DNA from: Ptychodera flava
Lineage: Eukaryota; Hemichordata; Enteropneusta; Ptychoderidae
Assembly: GCF_041260155.1 (NCBI RefSeq)
Contig: NC_091928.1
Coordinates: 41,047,388-41,111,387, forward strand
Length of the DNA stretch: 64,000 nt
Direction of reading: 5' to 3'
In this document: in pieces, positions 1-11,087 of the stretch
Layout of the letters: each line of letters starts with the position of its first letter
Position numbering within the stretch: the stretch's first letter is position 1
Notes under the pieces: model-generated
Databases searched by the model: none
The model's input: the letters and a program-made list of their open reading frames with translations, nothing else
Told to the model about the DNA's origin: nothing
Translations under genes and position numbers: made by a program

Positions 1-612
1 ATAAACGGGTACTGCATACAAATATGGCAGCCTCCATACAACTGTATGATACCAGTGTAAATGGTGCATGCACACATTTGAGTCTTTTTAAGTACATTAT
101 GGTGCAACCCACTCAAAGGACAGGAAAGGGATGTACTCCACTTTGGCACACTCTTCTCTGTTTTTTCACATAACATGGGAAGATTTTTAAAATGGCAGGA
201 AATTTATTATGAACAAAAATCTGTTCAATAACTTGCCTATGCTGCCACAAGCAAAAGTTGTAGAGGCCTATATTATTCAATTTATAGATAGTAATGAATA
301 TCTGAGACATTTGGAAGGTGTCATGAGATTGGACAAATTTTGCAGAGTTGCATTATACAGTCAGTAACAAATAAGATAAAGTAAACAGAATTCTGTGTCA
401 TCAAGTCAACAGCAGTGGCAGGTATTTGATATACGAACATAAAACATACCATGTTTATGTAAATTTCTTGAGATAAACAATAAGCTATTGAACATTCAGG
501 CACAGCTTCTAAGAAATGAGACTGTGTAGGATTGCAGTAAGATTGCCTACGATTGCCTTTTGATTATTCAAAATATAACCACTTAAAATTCATCTTAATG
601 TTTTCTCCACAG
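1..612. other. Upstream intron or flanking sequence of the first gene
   Basis: No exon could be supported here. The stretch ends in a good splice acceptor (pyrimidine-rich tract and CAG at 610-612) that leads into the first visible exon of the DUF7869-like gene, so it is probably intron. Earlier exons of that gene should lie left of the window. Confidence 0.5.
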
Positions 613-3600
613 GTGTTCTTCAATTTTCTCCCAGTAGGTCATACACATGAAGATGTAGACCAAATGTTCAGCAAAATTGCCGAGAAACTGTTCCGAAGTG
701 ATGTCTACACCATTTCAGGTAATGATTTTAATGCCAATGCCCCACCTTTACCACAAAAACTTTTTGCATAAAGATTAATTTTACCCTGAAAAAGTGGGGA
801 CTAATAACAATTTCAATATATGTGTATGGTGTACCATTTATGAAAGAAAGACAAAAGTGAAAAAAACAAGAATTCATCAACTAGCGTTATGTCATGCTAC
901 AATATGCATGCTGTACTGATTTTCGATTTTTGTTCGGAATATTTTACCATAAGTAGAATACTGTGATTCATTGGTGTTGGAAAATGTAAAGTCATAATGC
1001 AGATTGATGTAATTGATTTTTTCATGTGGCTGTGTGATTGATGATTGATTTAAATGGACTGAAATGTTTTCAGATTTAATGTCCACGGTGGTTGACAGCT
1101 ATTCTCCAAACATCAATGCAACATTAGTTGGATCACTGTTCAACATTAAAGAATGGCTTGAACCACACATGTCAGGAACATTTGGAGGCCATTCCAAGCC
1201 GCACAGCTTCCGCTTCAAAACTGTTGATGGCAAGGTGCGTATGCACTACAGGAAGTGGAGCAATTTGCCATGGAAGCCAGAAACTGATGACAACTTTGAA
1301 GAAAGCAAAGGTCTAATCTGTCTGAAGGTAATGTCAGTAATTTTGAGCACTGTGATCACTTCACTATCTCCACTTTAGTCCATCTTTCTCAGTAATTATA
1401 CATTGGGAGACTCAGTTGGAATCTCTTAAAACACTCTATATTTAAGCAATAAAGCACACCCAGCGACAGTATACCTCAAGATTTTGACCAGTTCATAACA
1501 TATATGCACAAGCTATCGCTCGTGCATATATGAATCGAAGTGGTCAAATTGAGTGGTATACCGTCGCTGGGTGTGATTTATTGCTATTATATCATAACAG
1601 TATATTTAATTCTGGCGTGAAACATCAAAAACAGATTTTTGCTCAAGCTGAGATCTCGCGCGTATGCTAGCCATGGTATATCGCCAATATACCATGGTTC
1701 TTTACACGTCTCAACCAATCAGATCGCTTTATTTGCACCATCAATATACCGGTATGATAAAATAAATAATACATGATAAATCAGTGACGATTTCATTGAA
1801 CGTCAAACAAGGGTTGCATCTGATGTATTTACTGATAAATATCTATATTGTATGCGCTCTTTTTCAAGACTGTTCCTAGCTTGGAAGATATACCTGATTG
1901 GGTACAGCCTTGTCTGGAGAAGATGGATGTAGATGCCATAAAGAAAGACATCCCAGAACGATACAAACATAGGTTGCCAGACTCTGCGATTCAGGAATGG
2001 AGAAAGTTCTTCGAAAATGTGAAAGACTATGAAAAAGTAAGTGGATTTAAGAATATTGCACAGCAGATCTTGTCTTTTGTATCTGGGCTTTGTTATCCAT
2101 TAAATAGGTTATCATGAAATAGTTATCTCTTGATGTCTCACAATTGCACTGTAAATTGTCATGCAGAGAAGAGCAGTAATGGAGGCTCATTGTCCTTACA
2201 AGAAAGTTTTTACACATTTTCAGCCCCTAATTACTCATGTGTATTTCACTTTGTTGGAGTATTTTTAGCTCTGCCATCTGCTGTCAGTGATTTATGTTAA
2301 GATTTGCATTTGGTTTGGCAAATGTTTTCATTTTTTGGTCAACAAGTTGTTTTCAATTATCGCCCACTTGTCCCGTTGCTTTGAACTTTGGTATGTAGGT
2401 TTGTCATTGTGACAGTGAAGCTATATTGGCTGCTGGTCATTTGTTATTACCGGTAATAATACTGTTTCTACTTGAATGGCACTACTACTGGCCTAAACAA
2501 TTTATGTCGATTTCATTCGATTAGGTTCCAGAGGAAAGACAAAACTGGCCCTTAAAGGAGTTGGCAGATTTCTGCAAACAAAGAAGCCAAGCTAGAGATA
2601 CTGTACCCCAAGTGTCAGAGGAAGTTGAAGCTGTCATCAAACGTCACATTCAGGATGATACGCATGTACGTTTAAATTTAATATTTTGTACTAATATTAG
2701 AAATAAATGGGAGTACGCCAAGTATTCTTAAGAGTCTATGACATGCCCCATTCAACAAGTAAAATCATTCTTTGGGTATTTAGGTCCCTTGGCTGAGTTT
2801 CTGACAGGGAACAATATAAACTTTGTAAGGGATGTCATAGACCCTTTAAATTGGACAAGAGTTGTCAGCATTTGAAGCCTCAATAGTCAATCCCAAGCAT
2901 TGCAGTCCACCTCGTACTTATCAAATCCTGGTGCATTATGTTCACATTAAAATCATTAATCCTGCAAGTTATGTTTGTTGCAAAAACTTTGCTGTTATAT
3001 CACAGTTGTTCATTATGGTTATTCTTACATAATATTACATATTGTGTACTCTTTGGGTCTCTGGAAAATGGCAGGAGCTATGATGACTTGCAGGCAACAA
3101 GCGTCCTTGCAATTGAAGCATGCTTCTATGTCAAACTTTCTCTCTGGGTGTTGCAAGTTTAACAGGAATAATAATCTCAGCAAATTGGTAGGACTCATTC
3201 ATATAGATTGATGGGGTATGTTTGAGTGGGAGTGGTGACTCTGAGATCTACAGAATTCCACATATTTCATTGCAGTATATTTTCTGGAGCCAAATTTTGA
3301 ATTTCACGCATTATATATAGCCTTTGCAGAACTGCAGTTAGATGAAAGAGTAATGGCGTTCTTCACTTGACTTGCTGTTAAACTCAATACTTAATTCTGA
3401 GGCGGAATATAGTTGAGATAAATTTCTGTGGTTTATTCTCCAAATTCAGAACAAATTTATTTTGTTTCTTTCTCATTGGCTGTAGAACAAACAGTTGCAT
3501 TACATGTTTCTTTGCCATCAAACCTAAAGGGACATATAAGCTGTAACTTGTGGCAAGTTTTTCAGTATTCTGCTTCTGTATATCAACTACCGTGTTTGAC

Positions 3601-4733
3601 CCTAACCGTTTGTCCTGCTGACATTTCGAGTATTCTTTTTGTCAACACAGCTTGTATGTGTGTAGTGATCATTGTTTATTGTTACAAATGAACTCTAGTC
3701 CGGACCTGAATACAATTTTGAACAATAACAATGTAGATTATACTCATATAGGTTGTGTTGATATGCTAAATACTTGGCATTAAATTACAGTGTAGGGATT
3801 CAATGCAAAAAGTGTACGGAAACCACAAAACAAAAATTCTGAAAAAATAGCCAAAAGATACAGCCTATGGAGCTTTTAAGTTTAGCTAACTTGCCAAACA
3901 CGCAGACCAAATAAACAGTTACACAAACATTCATATGGTAGAATGATTGACATCAAATTTATGCATATTAAGTCAATGCCAGCATGCCTTTTGATTGGGC
4001 AGGTTGCTAAAGTCAGTGTAAAAGTGTCTTAATTTGTTCTGTGTGTGGAGAATAAACCACATAAATTAATGTCAATGTTATTCACAGTCAGTCTGACCAA
4101 GTTTTTTTATATTGTACTGTATCACTTAAGTTAAAGCTATTTTTCAGGATGTATGTATGTGAAGTGACCTCTTCGAGTTCCATAGCAACACATGTGAACA
4201 AAAGCTACAATCCTTTTTAAATACCCCTTTGGCCATTTTAACTGGAAGCATACTAGTTTTTCTCAGATGATGCACTGCCTGGAAACCTGTAATCTCAAAA
4301 AATAAATGAAAACAGTATTCACACTTTTTAAATCAATTAATTTGTATTTTCTCAGATTACTATTGGAAAACAAGGAAGGCAGTACAGAAACATTGACAGA
4401 GTTGATGATTTCTCATCAATACAAGTTGATGATTTTGTGGCATTGTATTGTCCCGAATACAATGAAATCCCACAGCTAGGCCAAGTGAAGTCCAGGACAG
4501 CTACATCATTTAAGGTTCACTGGTATCAAGGATCCTGGGATACTGCCTGGAAACCATGGTATACCAAGGCAGGAAGAAGGAGAGTGCCCTGGGAGGATAT
4601 GCAGGAAATGGAGTCTGCCATAATGTGGGGATTCAAACTGACCACCAGGAAGATGTTGAAAAAACAAACAAAGGAAATACTGAGGGCAAAATATGAAGAA
4701 CTAATGAAAGCAAGGGACTGTGAAACATGTTAA
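613..4733 (+). CDS. DUF7869-like (transposase-related) protein, 3' part, five exons
   Basis: Five exons join in phase: 613-718, 1074-1327, 1869-2036, 2525-2665 and 4356-4733, with stop TAA at 4731-4733. Each is flanked by AG and GT, and phases match at every joint. They give about 348 C-terminal residues; the N-terminus is outside the window. The first exon encodes FLPVGHTHEDVDQMFSKIAE, the hallmark of a protein family usually labelled DUF7869, common in transposon-derived genes, where the acidic and histidine residues sit in an RNase H-like fold. The next exons are charged and helical (DIPDWVQPCLEKMDVDAIKK). The last encodes DDFVALYCPEYNEIPQLGQV followed by a W-rich stretch (KVHWYQGSWDTAWKPWY), resembling a small beta-barrel reader module, and a basic C-terminus. 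Activity is unknown. Five intact spliced exons suggest a host-type gene, possibly a domesticated transposase, rather than a fresh transposon. The family call is from memory of the motif. Confidence 0.75.
1445..1585. mobile_element. Hairpin MITE, copy 1
   Basis: A 141-bp imperfect palindrome beginning AGCAATAAAGCACACCCAGC and ending with its inverse (GTGTGATTTATTGCT). A related copy lies at 19420-19563. Similarity continues downstream in both copies to about 1790 and 19670 (both include TCTGGCGT and an A/T-rich tail), so the full repeat may be about 350 bp. It lies in the second visible intron of the DUF7869-like gene. No coding capacity. Confidence 0.75.
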
Positions 4734-5049
4734 TGTTATTTAGGAAAGCAAATAGATAGTGTACATGATAGTGTAATGATAGTGTACATATTGTCACTGA
4801 CATTCTTTTCACTGGTGTACATCCTGAATTTTATTTGTGTCATCACATTATGAAAATACCACTCACAGTCTTGGATTATATTGAACCGAACTCAGATCAT
4901 CAAGCTTTAACCAAAGCACCTGCAGGTATGTTTTGCTCAAAACATTTGTAGGATATTTTCTAGCCAACACCTGCATGACATAGCCTTATGGCATTGATAC
5001 ATTTTAGTACATAGTGTCTCATTACAACAGCTCAACTGTAAAACATATT
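4734..5049. other. 3' flank of the DUF7869-like gene
   Basis: Probable 3' UTR and flank. No canonical AATAAA was seen directly after the stop codon. Nothing else recognised. Confidence 0.4.
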
Positions 5050-6850
5050 ATTAGCTCACATCTGGTATACCAATGTGAGGTTATCGTATAAGCTGAATCA
5101 GTTCATTTGCGTCCGATTTGCATGTCTGTATGTAAGTATGTATGTATGTCTGTCCACATCAAAAACACCAAACCGCAGCACCTACTGTCTTAGTATTTGT
5201 GTACAGGTGCACCTAGGGATGGAGATGTGAATTTGTTCAAATGAACGTGTCAGTGTCAAAATTATGCAAATGACGAGAAAAAAGAAAAAACACTGCAAAT
5301 TGCTAAAACTCTGTAACCGTTGGTAGATTGGGTTGAAACTTGGTGTGCAGGTTCCTTCAGGTATTTTAATTAGGTCTTTAATATTTGGGATGAAATTTGC
5401 ATGTTTCTATTTTTGGGGTATTTTTTCAGCTTTTAGTCAAAAAATGTTTTTCTCTGAAAACACTCATCTGATTGCTTTGAAAGTTGGTATACATGTTCCT
5501 CAGGATAACCTCAGTCAATTTTATACAAATTTAATTGAAATTTTCATATTTGTAATTTTGGGGCAATTTTCCGAATTTTGGTCAAAAATTTTTTTATTCA
5601 AAAACTACTAATCTGATAGCTTTGATATTTAGTATACAGGTTCCTCAGATTGATCAAAATCAGTTTTATGAATATTGTGAAGATATCTTGAATTTCGTTT
5701 TTTAAGTAAAACTTATTCTTCTCTGAAACCGCTAGCCTGATTGCTCTCAAATTTTGATTGGATGTTTGCAAGGGTGTTACCCTTCTAATTGTTGAAATTA
5801 CGACAAAATTGGAAATATTACTGTTTTGGGGCAATTTTTGTCATTTTTGGTCAAAAAATCTTCAAAAATATTTCTTTTTAAAGCCCCTGGACGGACAGCG
5901 TTTATATTTGGTGTACAGATGTCCAGGGATGACAATAGTTAGATATGTGGAAATTGTTTTGAAATATACAAAGTTGTATTTTTAAGACAATTTTGTCATT
6001 TTTGGTCAAGAAAACTTGTTCTCAAAATTACTTGTTTGATAGCTTTGTAATTTGGTACAGAAGTCCTGAGGTATGTTATTAGATAAATTTCTGGTCAAAG
6101 TGTTGGGAAACCCCCAAATGTTTATATTTTAGGTAATTTTAACAGTTCGTGACCTTAATGACCTACACAACCCAGGATATGTTGTGAGAGAGTTTTGAAG
6201 GCTGTGAACATAATTTTGTCATATTTAATATCAATTTGTAGTAAAATTTGATCCAGAAAACAAAGCTGAGGTAAATTTTTCATTGCGAACCAATTTTTAC
6301 AACTTTTGCATGTAAGACACACAAGAACTGATGAGAAATTTGGATCCAGGATAATTCCAGATGTCGTAATCCCCCCCCACAGTGGAAGGCATTCCACTAT
6401 CTGTAACTGATTTAAGTGTTGTTTATATTCGAATGATAGCACTCATAGCATTAATTAAAGCATCCCCAAGGTTGTAAATACATTTCCCGCCAGCTGGTCT
6501 TATGTAAGGGGTGGAACATTTGATATTCAGGAGGGGGTAAGGGCTAGAAGATTGATTAGGTAGCATTACTTTTTACAGATCCCTTGTACATTTTTCCCAC
6601 TCTTTATTTTTTCCCCAATCTCCCACCTTTTCTGTTTGTCAAGCTTCTCTGGCTAATTTTTTTGTTGACATTTGCTTTATGTATGTAGGATCTGCTTGTC
6701 CCATTGCTATAGAAGTTGATATGCATGTTCCTAAGATGACCTCCAGTACCTAAGTTGCTGACCTTATTTGCTTTTGTCATTCTTGTTTTTCTGGTTTAAA
6801 TATTTCTTGAATTTACCAATTCAAACCGAATGTGAGCACACTGTCCTTGA
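5050..6850. repeat. Degenerate repeat element with units of about 140 bp
   Basis: Diverged copies of a motif resembling TTGCTTTGAAAGTTGGTATA followed by TGTTCCTCAGG recur near 5320, 5465, 5610, 5733, 5890, 6033 and 6694. The motifs are separated by A/T-rich blocks with TTTTGGTCAAAAA-like strings. The left end contains AGCTCACATCTGG (about 5053) and the right end carries an inverted GCTCACAT-like string (about 6830), so the whole may be one old terminal-inverted-repeat element built of tandem units. No coding. Confidence 0.6.
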
Positions 6851-7480
6851 CGGTATTTTTAATTTAAGGAAAGTGATGTGTAATAAATTTGAAATGAGAC
6901 AAATGAAAGACTGAGACAAATGAAAGACTAGTTTCAATACTGTTCTGAATTATGAGAAATGACCATAAGTCATACCTACCCAACCAAACTACCCAGTGTC
7001 ATTAGAGACTGTCATCTGCTATTTCAGTCCACAGGGGCTTGTCAATGGCCAATGAACAGATAATAAAGAATATAAACCTATTTCGTTGTGTACCAGCCTT
7101 TCCCTTGTTCACTTCTCTCAGCCTGTTACCTAGCTCTGTAAGTCAGGATTGACGGTAAAGTGTTAACTATGTATTCAGTATATAAAGTGCACTCCACGGT
7201 AACCTCTGGCATGCCACACGATGACCTCATAAGACGTTTAGTGTGCAACAGTGTGAAGGTCAAGGCAAAATCCAACAACGGTTCACAATAGAGGGCGCAC
7301 TGCATACTGCATACATTACAGTAATTAACACTGTACCATGATCATGGCTTACAGAGCCCCTGTGGTCAGTCTTATTTACTAGCTACAGTTTTTTATCAAA
7401 ATTTTTGCCTAAATCTTAAAACAAATTGACTAGGATATATTTTATAAAGGCGACAGAAATTTACTTTGGTGCTCAAAGGG
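6851..7480. other. Intergenic sequence
   Basis: No exon, RNA gene or clear repeat recognised. AATAAA-like strings near 6880 and 7060 could serve as distal poly(A) signals for the upstream gene; this is only a possibility. Confidence 0.4.
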
Positions 7481-8876
7481 TTAAAGGGTAGCAGTTGACA
7501 ATTCAATAATTCTAGACTTTCAGTTTGTCGCTTTCTCCTGAAAACATTTTACTAAAGGCTACCAGTTGACTGTTCAAATTGCTAGACGCTTGAGTCAGTT
7601 GCTTTCGCCTGAAAACATTTTACTAAAGGCTACCAGTTGACAGTGTTCCAATGGCTAGACTCTTGAGTCAGTTGCTTTCGCCTGAAAACATTTTACTAAA
7701 GGCTACCAGTTGACTGTTCAAATTGCTAGACGCTTGAGTCAGTTGCTTTCGCCTGAAAACATTTTACTAAAGGCTACCAGTTGACAGTGTTCCAATGGCT
7801 AGACTCTTGAGTCAGTTGCTTTCGCCTGAAAACATTTTACTAAAGGCTACCAGTTGACAGTGTTCCAATGGCTAGACTCTTGAGTCAGTTGCTTTCGCCT
7901 GAAAAACATTTTACTAAAGGCTACCAGTTGACAGTGTTCCAATGGCTAGACGCTTGAGTCAGTTGCTTTCGCCTGAAAACATTTTACTAAAGGCTACCAG
8001 TTGACAGTGTTCCAATGGCTAGACTCTTGAGTCAGTTGCTTTCGCCTGAAAACATTTTACTAAAGGCTACCAGTTGACAGTGTTCCAATGGCTAGACTCT
8101 TGAGTCAGTTGCTTTCGCCTGAAAACATTTTACTAAAGGCTACCAGTTGACAGTGTTCCAATGGCTAGACTCTTGAGTCAGTTGCTTTCGCCTGAAAACA
8201 TTTTACTAAAGGCTACCAGTTGACAGTGTTCCAATGGCTAGACTCTTGAGTCAGTTGCTTTCGCCTGAAAACATTTTACTAAAGGCTACCAGTTGACAGT
8301 GTTCCAATGGCTAGACTCTTGAGTCAGTTGCTTTCGCCTGAAAACATTTTACTAAAGGCTACCAGTTGACAGTGTTCCAATGGCTAGACTCTTGAGTCAG
8401 TTGTTTTCGCCTGAAAACATTTTACTAAAGGCTACCAGTTGACAGTGTTCCAATGGCTAGACTCTTGAGTCAGTTGCTTTCGCCTGAAAACATTTTACTA
8501 AAGGCTACCAGTTGACAGTGTTCCAATGGCTAGACTCTTGAGTCAGTTGCTTTCGCCTGAAAACATTTTACTAAAGGCTACCAGTTGACAGTGTTCCAAT
8601 GGCTAGACTCTTGAGTCAGTTGCTTTCGCCTGAAAACATTTTACTTAAGGCTACCAGTTGACAGTGTTCCAATGGCTAGACTCTTGAGTCAGTTGCTTTC
8701 GCCTGAAAACATTTTACTAAAGGCTACCAGTTGACAGTGTTCCTATGGCTAGACTCTTGAGTCAGTTGTTTTCGCCTGAAAACATTTTACTAAAGGCTAC
8801 CAGTTGACAGTGTTCCAATGGCTAGACTCTTGAGTCAGTTGCTTTCGCCTGAAAACATTTTACTAAAGGCTACCTG
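7481..8876. repeat. 73-bp minisatellite array, about 19 units
   Basis: Tandem units start at 7481 (divergent), 7553, 7624, 7697, 7768, 7841, 7915, then every 73 bp to 8791, with a partial unit at 8864. Each unit opens TAAAGGCTACCAGTTGACAG and contains GGCTAGACTCTTGAGTCAG. Two units (7553 and 7697) are 71 bp and carry a variant core (GACTGTTCAAATTGC). They alternate with 73-bp units, so 7553-7696 and 7697-7840 are a duplicated 144-bp pair. Most remaining units differ by only a base or so, indicating recent expansion or homogenisation. Unit starts are exact to within a base or two. Confidence 0.95.
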
Positions 8877-8879
8877 TTG

Positions 8880-9544
8880 ATGGTTTACATTTTATTTTGA
8901 TTTTGAATGCAATCAAAATAAATTATGTGGAATATTTTTATGGAGTGTGCATGTTTTAAATAAAAACCTATGGCTAATTTAAAAATGATTGTTGATGTGC
9001 ATTATTTCATTTTACTACACATATTATCCTAAAATGAGAAACATTTTCATACATTTTTATAAAATTAAAGAATGAACCACACTGGAATCATTTTTTTTAA
9101 CCTCGGCATACTAGATACTGCCCAACGTTATAATTGAGCAATTTTCTTCTCCATTTGTAGATTTTTATATTAAGGTTTTATAAATTCAATGATGAAAAAT
9201 GCTCCATAGAGAAGATGCCTTCCAACCTTGATTTTAGGTTATAAAAAAGTCATGACTTGAGACAGGTATTTCAAAAACTATAATTTTTATGTAAACTATT
9301 CTACTTATGGAAAAAACTTGAAATTGAAAGATTTACTGAATTGCCATCCTCAAAATGAAGTTTAATGCTATGTTTTCAGACATTTTAATTTTTGCAGTTG
9401 AAAAAGGAGACTATTCTCTTCCATGGTAAGAAACACAAGTTTTCACATGTCCAAGTTTTGTTTTTCCCTTCTAATTCGCCAAAAATTGGTCTTGACATTG
9501 TTCATTTTTAGATTTCTTAAAATGAGCAAAACCAAAATAAATGA
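8880..9544. other. A/T-rich intergenic sequence
   Basis: Between the minisatellite and the LINE fragment. No exon or structured repeat recognised. Confidence 0.4.
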
Positions 9545-10328
9545 GCGGGTGTTTATTGTCAACTGAAGAAGAAAATAAAAGAAAATCTTACAAGTGAATA
9601 TTTGGGTTCATGGAGGAGAAATCTGTTTGATGATGTAAGAAAAAATGGAAATGGTAACAAATTACGTACATATAGAATTTTCAAAACTCAGTTTGTCTTC
9701 GAAAATTACTTAGAATGCTTGTCTGACTTTACACTCCGTAAACATTTGTCCAAATTCAGATTGAGTGACCATAACTTGGGTATTGAAATGGGAAGAAAAA
9801 GTAAACCTAGATTACCTTTGAATGAAAGAATCTGTCAGAGATGTGATTATAATGAAATTGATGATGAGTTTCATTTATTATTTTCATGTAAAAATCATAC
9901 TTCAGAAAGAATTTTATTGGGACAAAGTAGTGGTACAGATTTTTGTAAATGTTATAGTCTCTTAGAAAAAGAAGAAGTTGTTAAAAAGTTAATGGAACAA
10001 AATGTTCTTGATCTAGCTGTATTTCTAAAGAATACAAATGTATGCTGAACCCTCCAGCAGCTCCGGGCTGAAAAATGTCCTGGTAACTTTTGTTCATTTG
10101 TTGTTCAGACTTTTACTGTTTTCTTAAAGAGCACATGTTTATACTGAGCTGAAGCAGCTCCAATGAATGTAATTATTGCATGTTTTCGTATTACAGAGAT
10201 GAATGGTTGTTTTTCTTTCTCTGTATTGTTCACTTACATTTGTAACACATCTTGATGTACCATACCATACTCTCTGTTAGTATGTGTCGAGTAAATAAAG
10301 ATTGATTGATTGATTGATTGATTGATTA
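9545..10328 (+). mobile_element. 5'-truncated LINE, 3' end with CCHC C-terminus
   Basis: An open frame from about 9545 to the stop at 10046-10048 encodes the last 167 or so residues of a non-LTR retrotransposon ORF2. It has a basic helix (KLRTYRIFKTQFVFENYL) followed by a zinc-knuckle-like motif (ERICQRCDYNEIDDEFHLLF then SC), a CxxC...HxxxxC pattern usual at the C-terminus of CR1/L2-like elements. A roughly 250-bp 3' UTR ends in ATAAAG and a (GATT)n tail at 10300-10328, the typical 3' end of such LINEs. The reverse transcriptase is absent, so this is a dead, 5'-truncated insertion. The clade within LINEs is not certain. Confidence 0.88.
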
Positions 10329-10717
10329 TTCTGTAACAACTTATGACTCCCGAATTAACACTATTCAACGATTATTTTTGGAAAATAAAAGCGATTTCGA
10401 TTAATCCACGAGCCAAGGACGTGGACTTTTGAAGCACCCCACCCTCAGATTCAAAGGATTGCTGCACAGTTTGTGCATTTTATTTTAAACTGCAAGGCAG
10501 CGTTCCAACTTTTAGGATCGAATCCCCTTCCCGCCCCGCGTCGCCTTCCGCGAATCACTAAGTATATCGTCCCATCGCAAAAAAAATAAACAACAAAAAA
10601 AAACATGTCTGAATCGAATATGTCACGTTCGCCTTTACATGTAGGGCCTATGTGATTTGAAGATGCCCCACTTGTAGAAACGCTGCTGTCTGCAGCTGGG
10701 TAGGTTGCGTCTCTCCG

Positions 10718-10767
10718 GGTCATCAAAAGGTCAACTCCTCCGAGGCGAAGTTGACCTTTTGATGACC
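10718..10767. repeat. Perfect 18-bp inverted repeat with 14-nt spacer
   Basis: The left arm GGTCATCAAAAGGTCAAC (10718-10735) and right arm GTTGACCTTTTGATGACC (10750-10767) are exact reverse complements around a 14-nt G/C-rich spacer. It lies about 320 bp upstream of the first CD225 start codon. It could be a small hairpin or a remnant of a foldback element. Confidence 0.85.
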
Positions 10768-10936
10768 AACTACCTTCTTGACATGTTATAACAAGTCGCC
10801 TGAGCTGGGCGATGGAATTTTCAGTGTAAGCGTTACAATCTACTTTCTGGCAACTTGATGTGCAAGTCAGTGTTAACTGCAATGTCAGCATTTTACATGT
10901 AATCGGAAATTCCTCCTATGAAATTTCCGCGAATTG

Positions 10937-10944
10937 TGACGTCA
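10937..10944. promoter_or_regulatory. Consensus CRE-like site TGACGTCA upstream of CD225 gene 1
   Basis: A perfect palindromic TGACGTCA lies about 145 bp upstream of the first CD225 ATG (11088), in a relatively CpG-rich stretch. That position suits a core promoter element. The match is direct; any binding is inferred. Confidence 0.4.
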
Positions 10945-11087
10945 CATCCGATGTGCTGGAAAATGATGATACAGGGACGATGTTGTTGAGTGTCAGCATT
11001 ATCATCTAGCAGGCAGCGCGCAGCGTACCGACTCCTATTCGACGTCCGTGCTCTGTATATTTATACTTGCTTTTTACAGAAGAAGCC

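Noticed and set aside
7481-8876. Regular 73-bp repeats as a possible CRISPR array
   Set aside because: Units are contiguous with no unique spacers, and the locus is in a eukaryotic genome with introns.
10451-10891. 146-codon open frame on the minus strand upstream of CD225 gene 1
   Set aside because: No recognisable motif; spans the 18-bp hairpin and a poly-A stretch; low-complexity middle.
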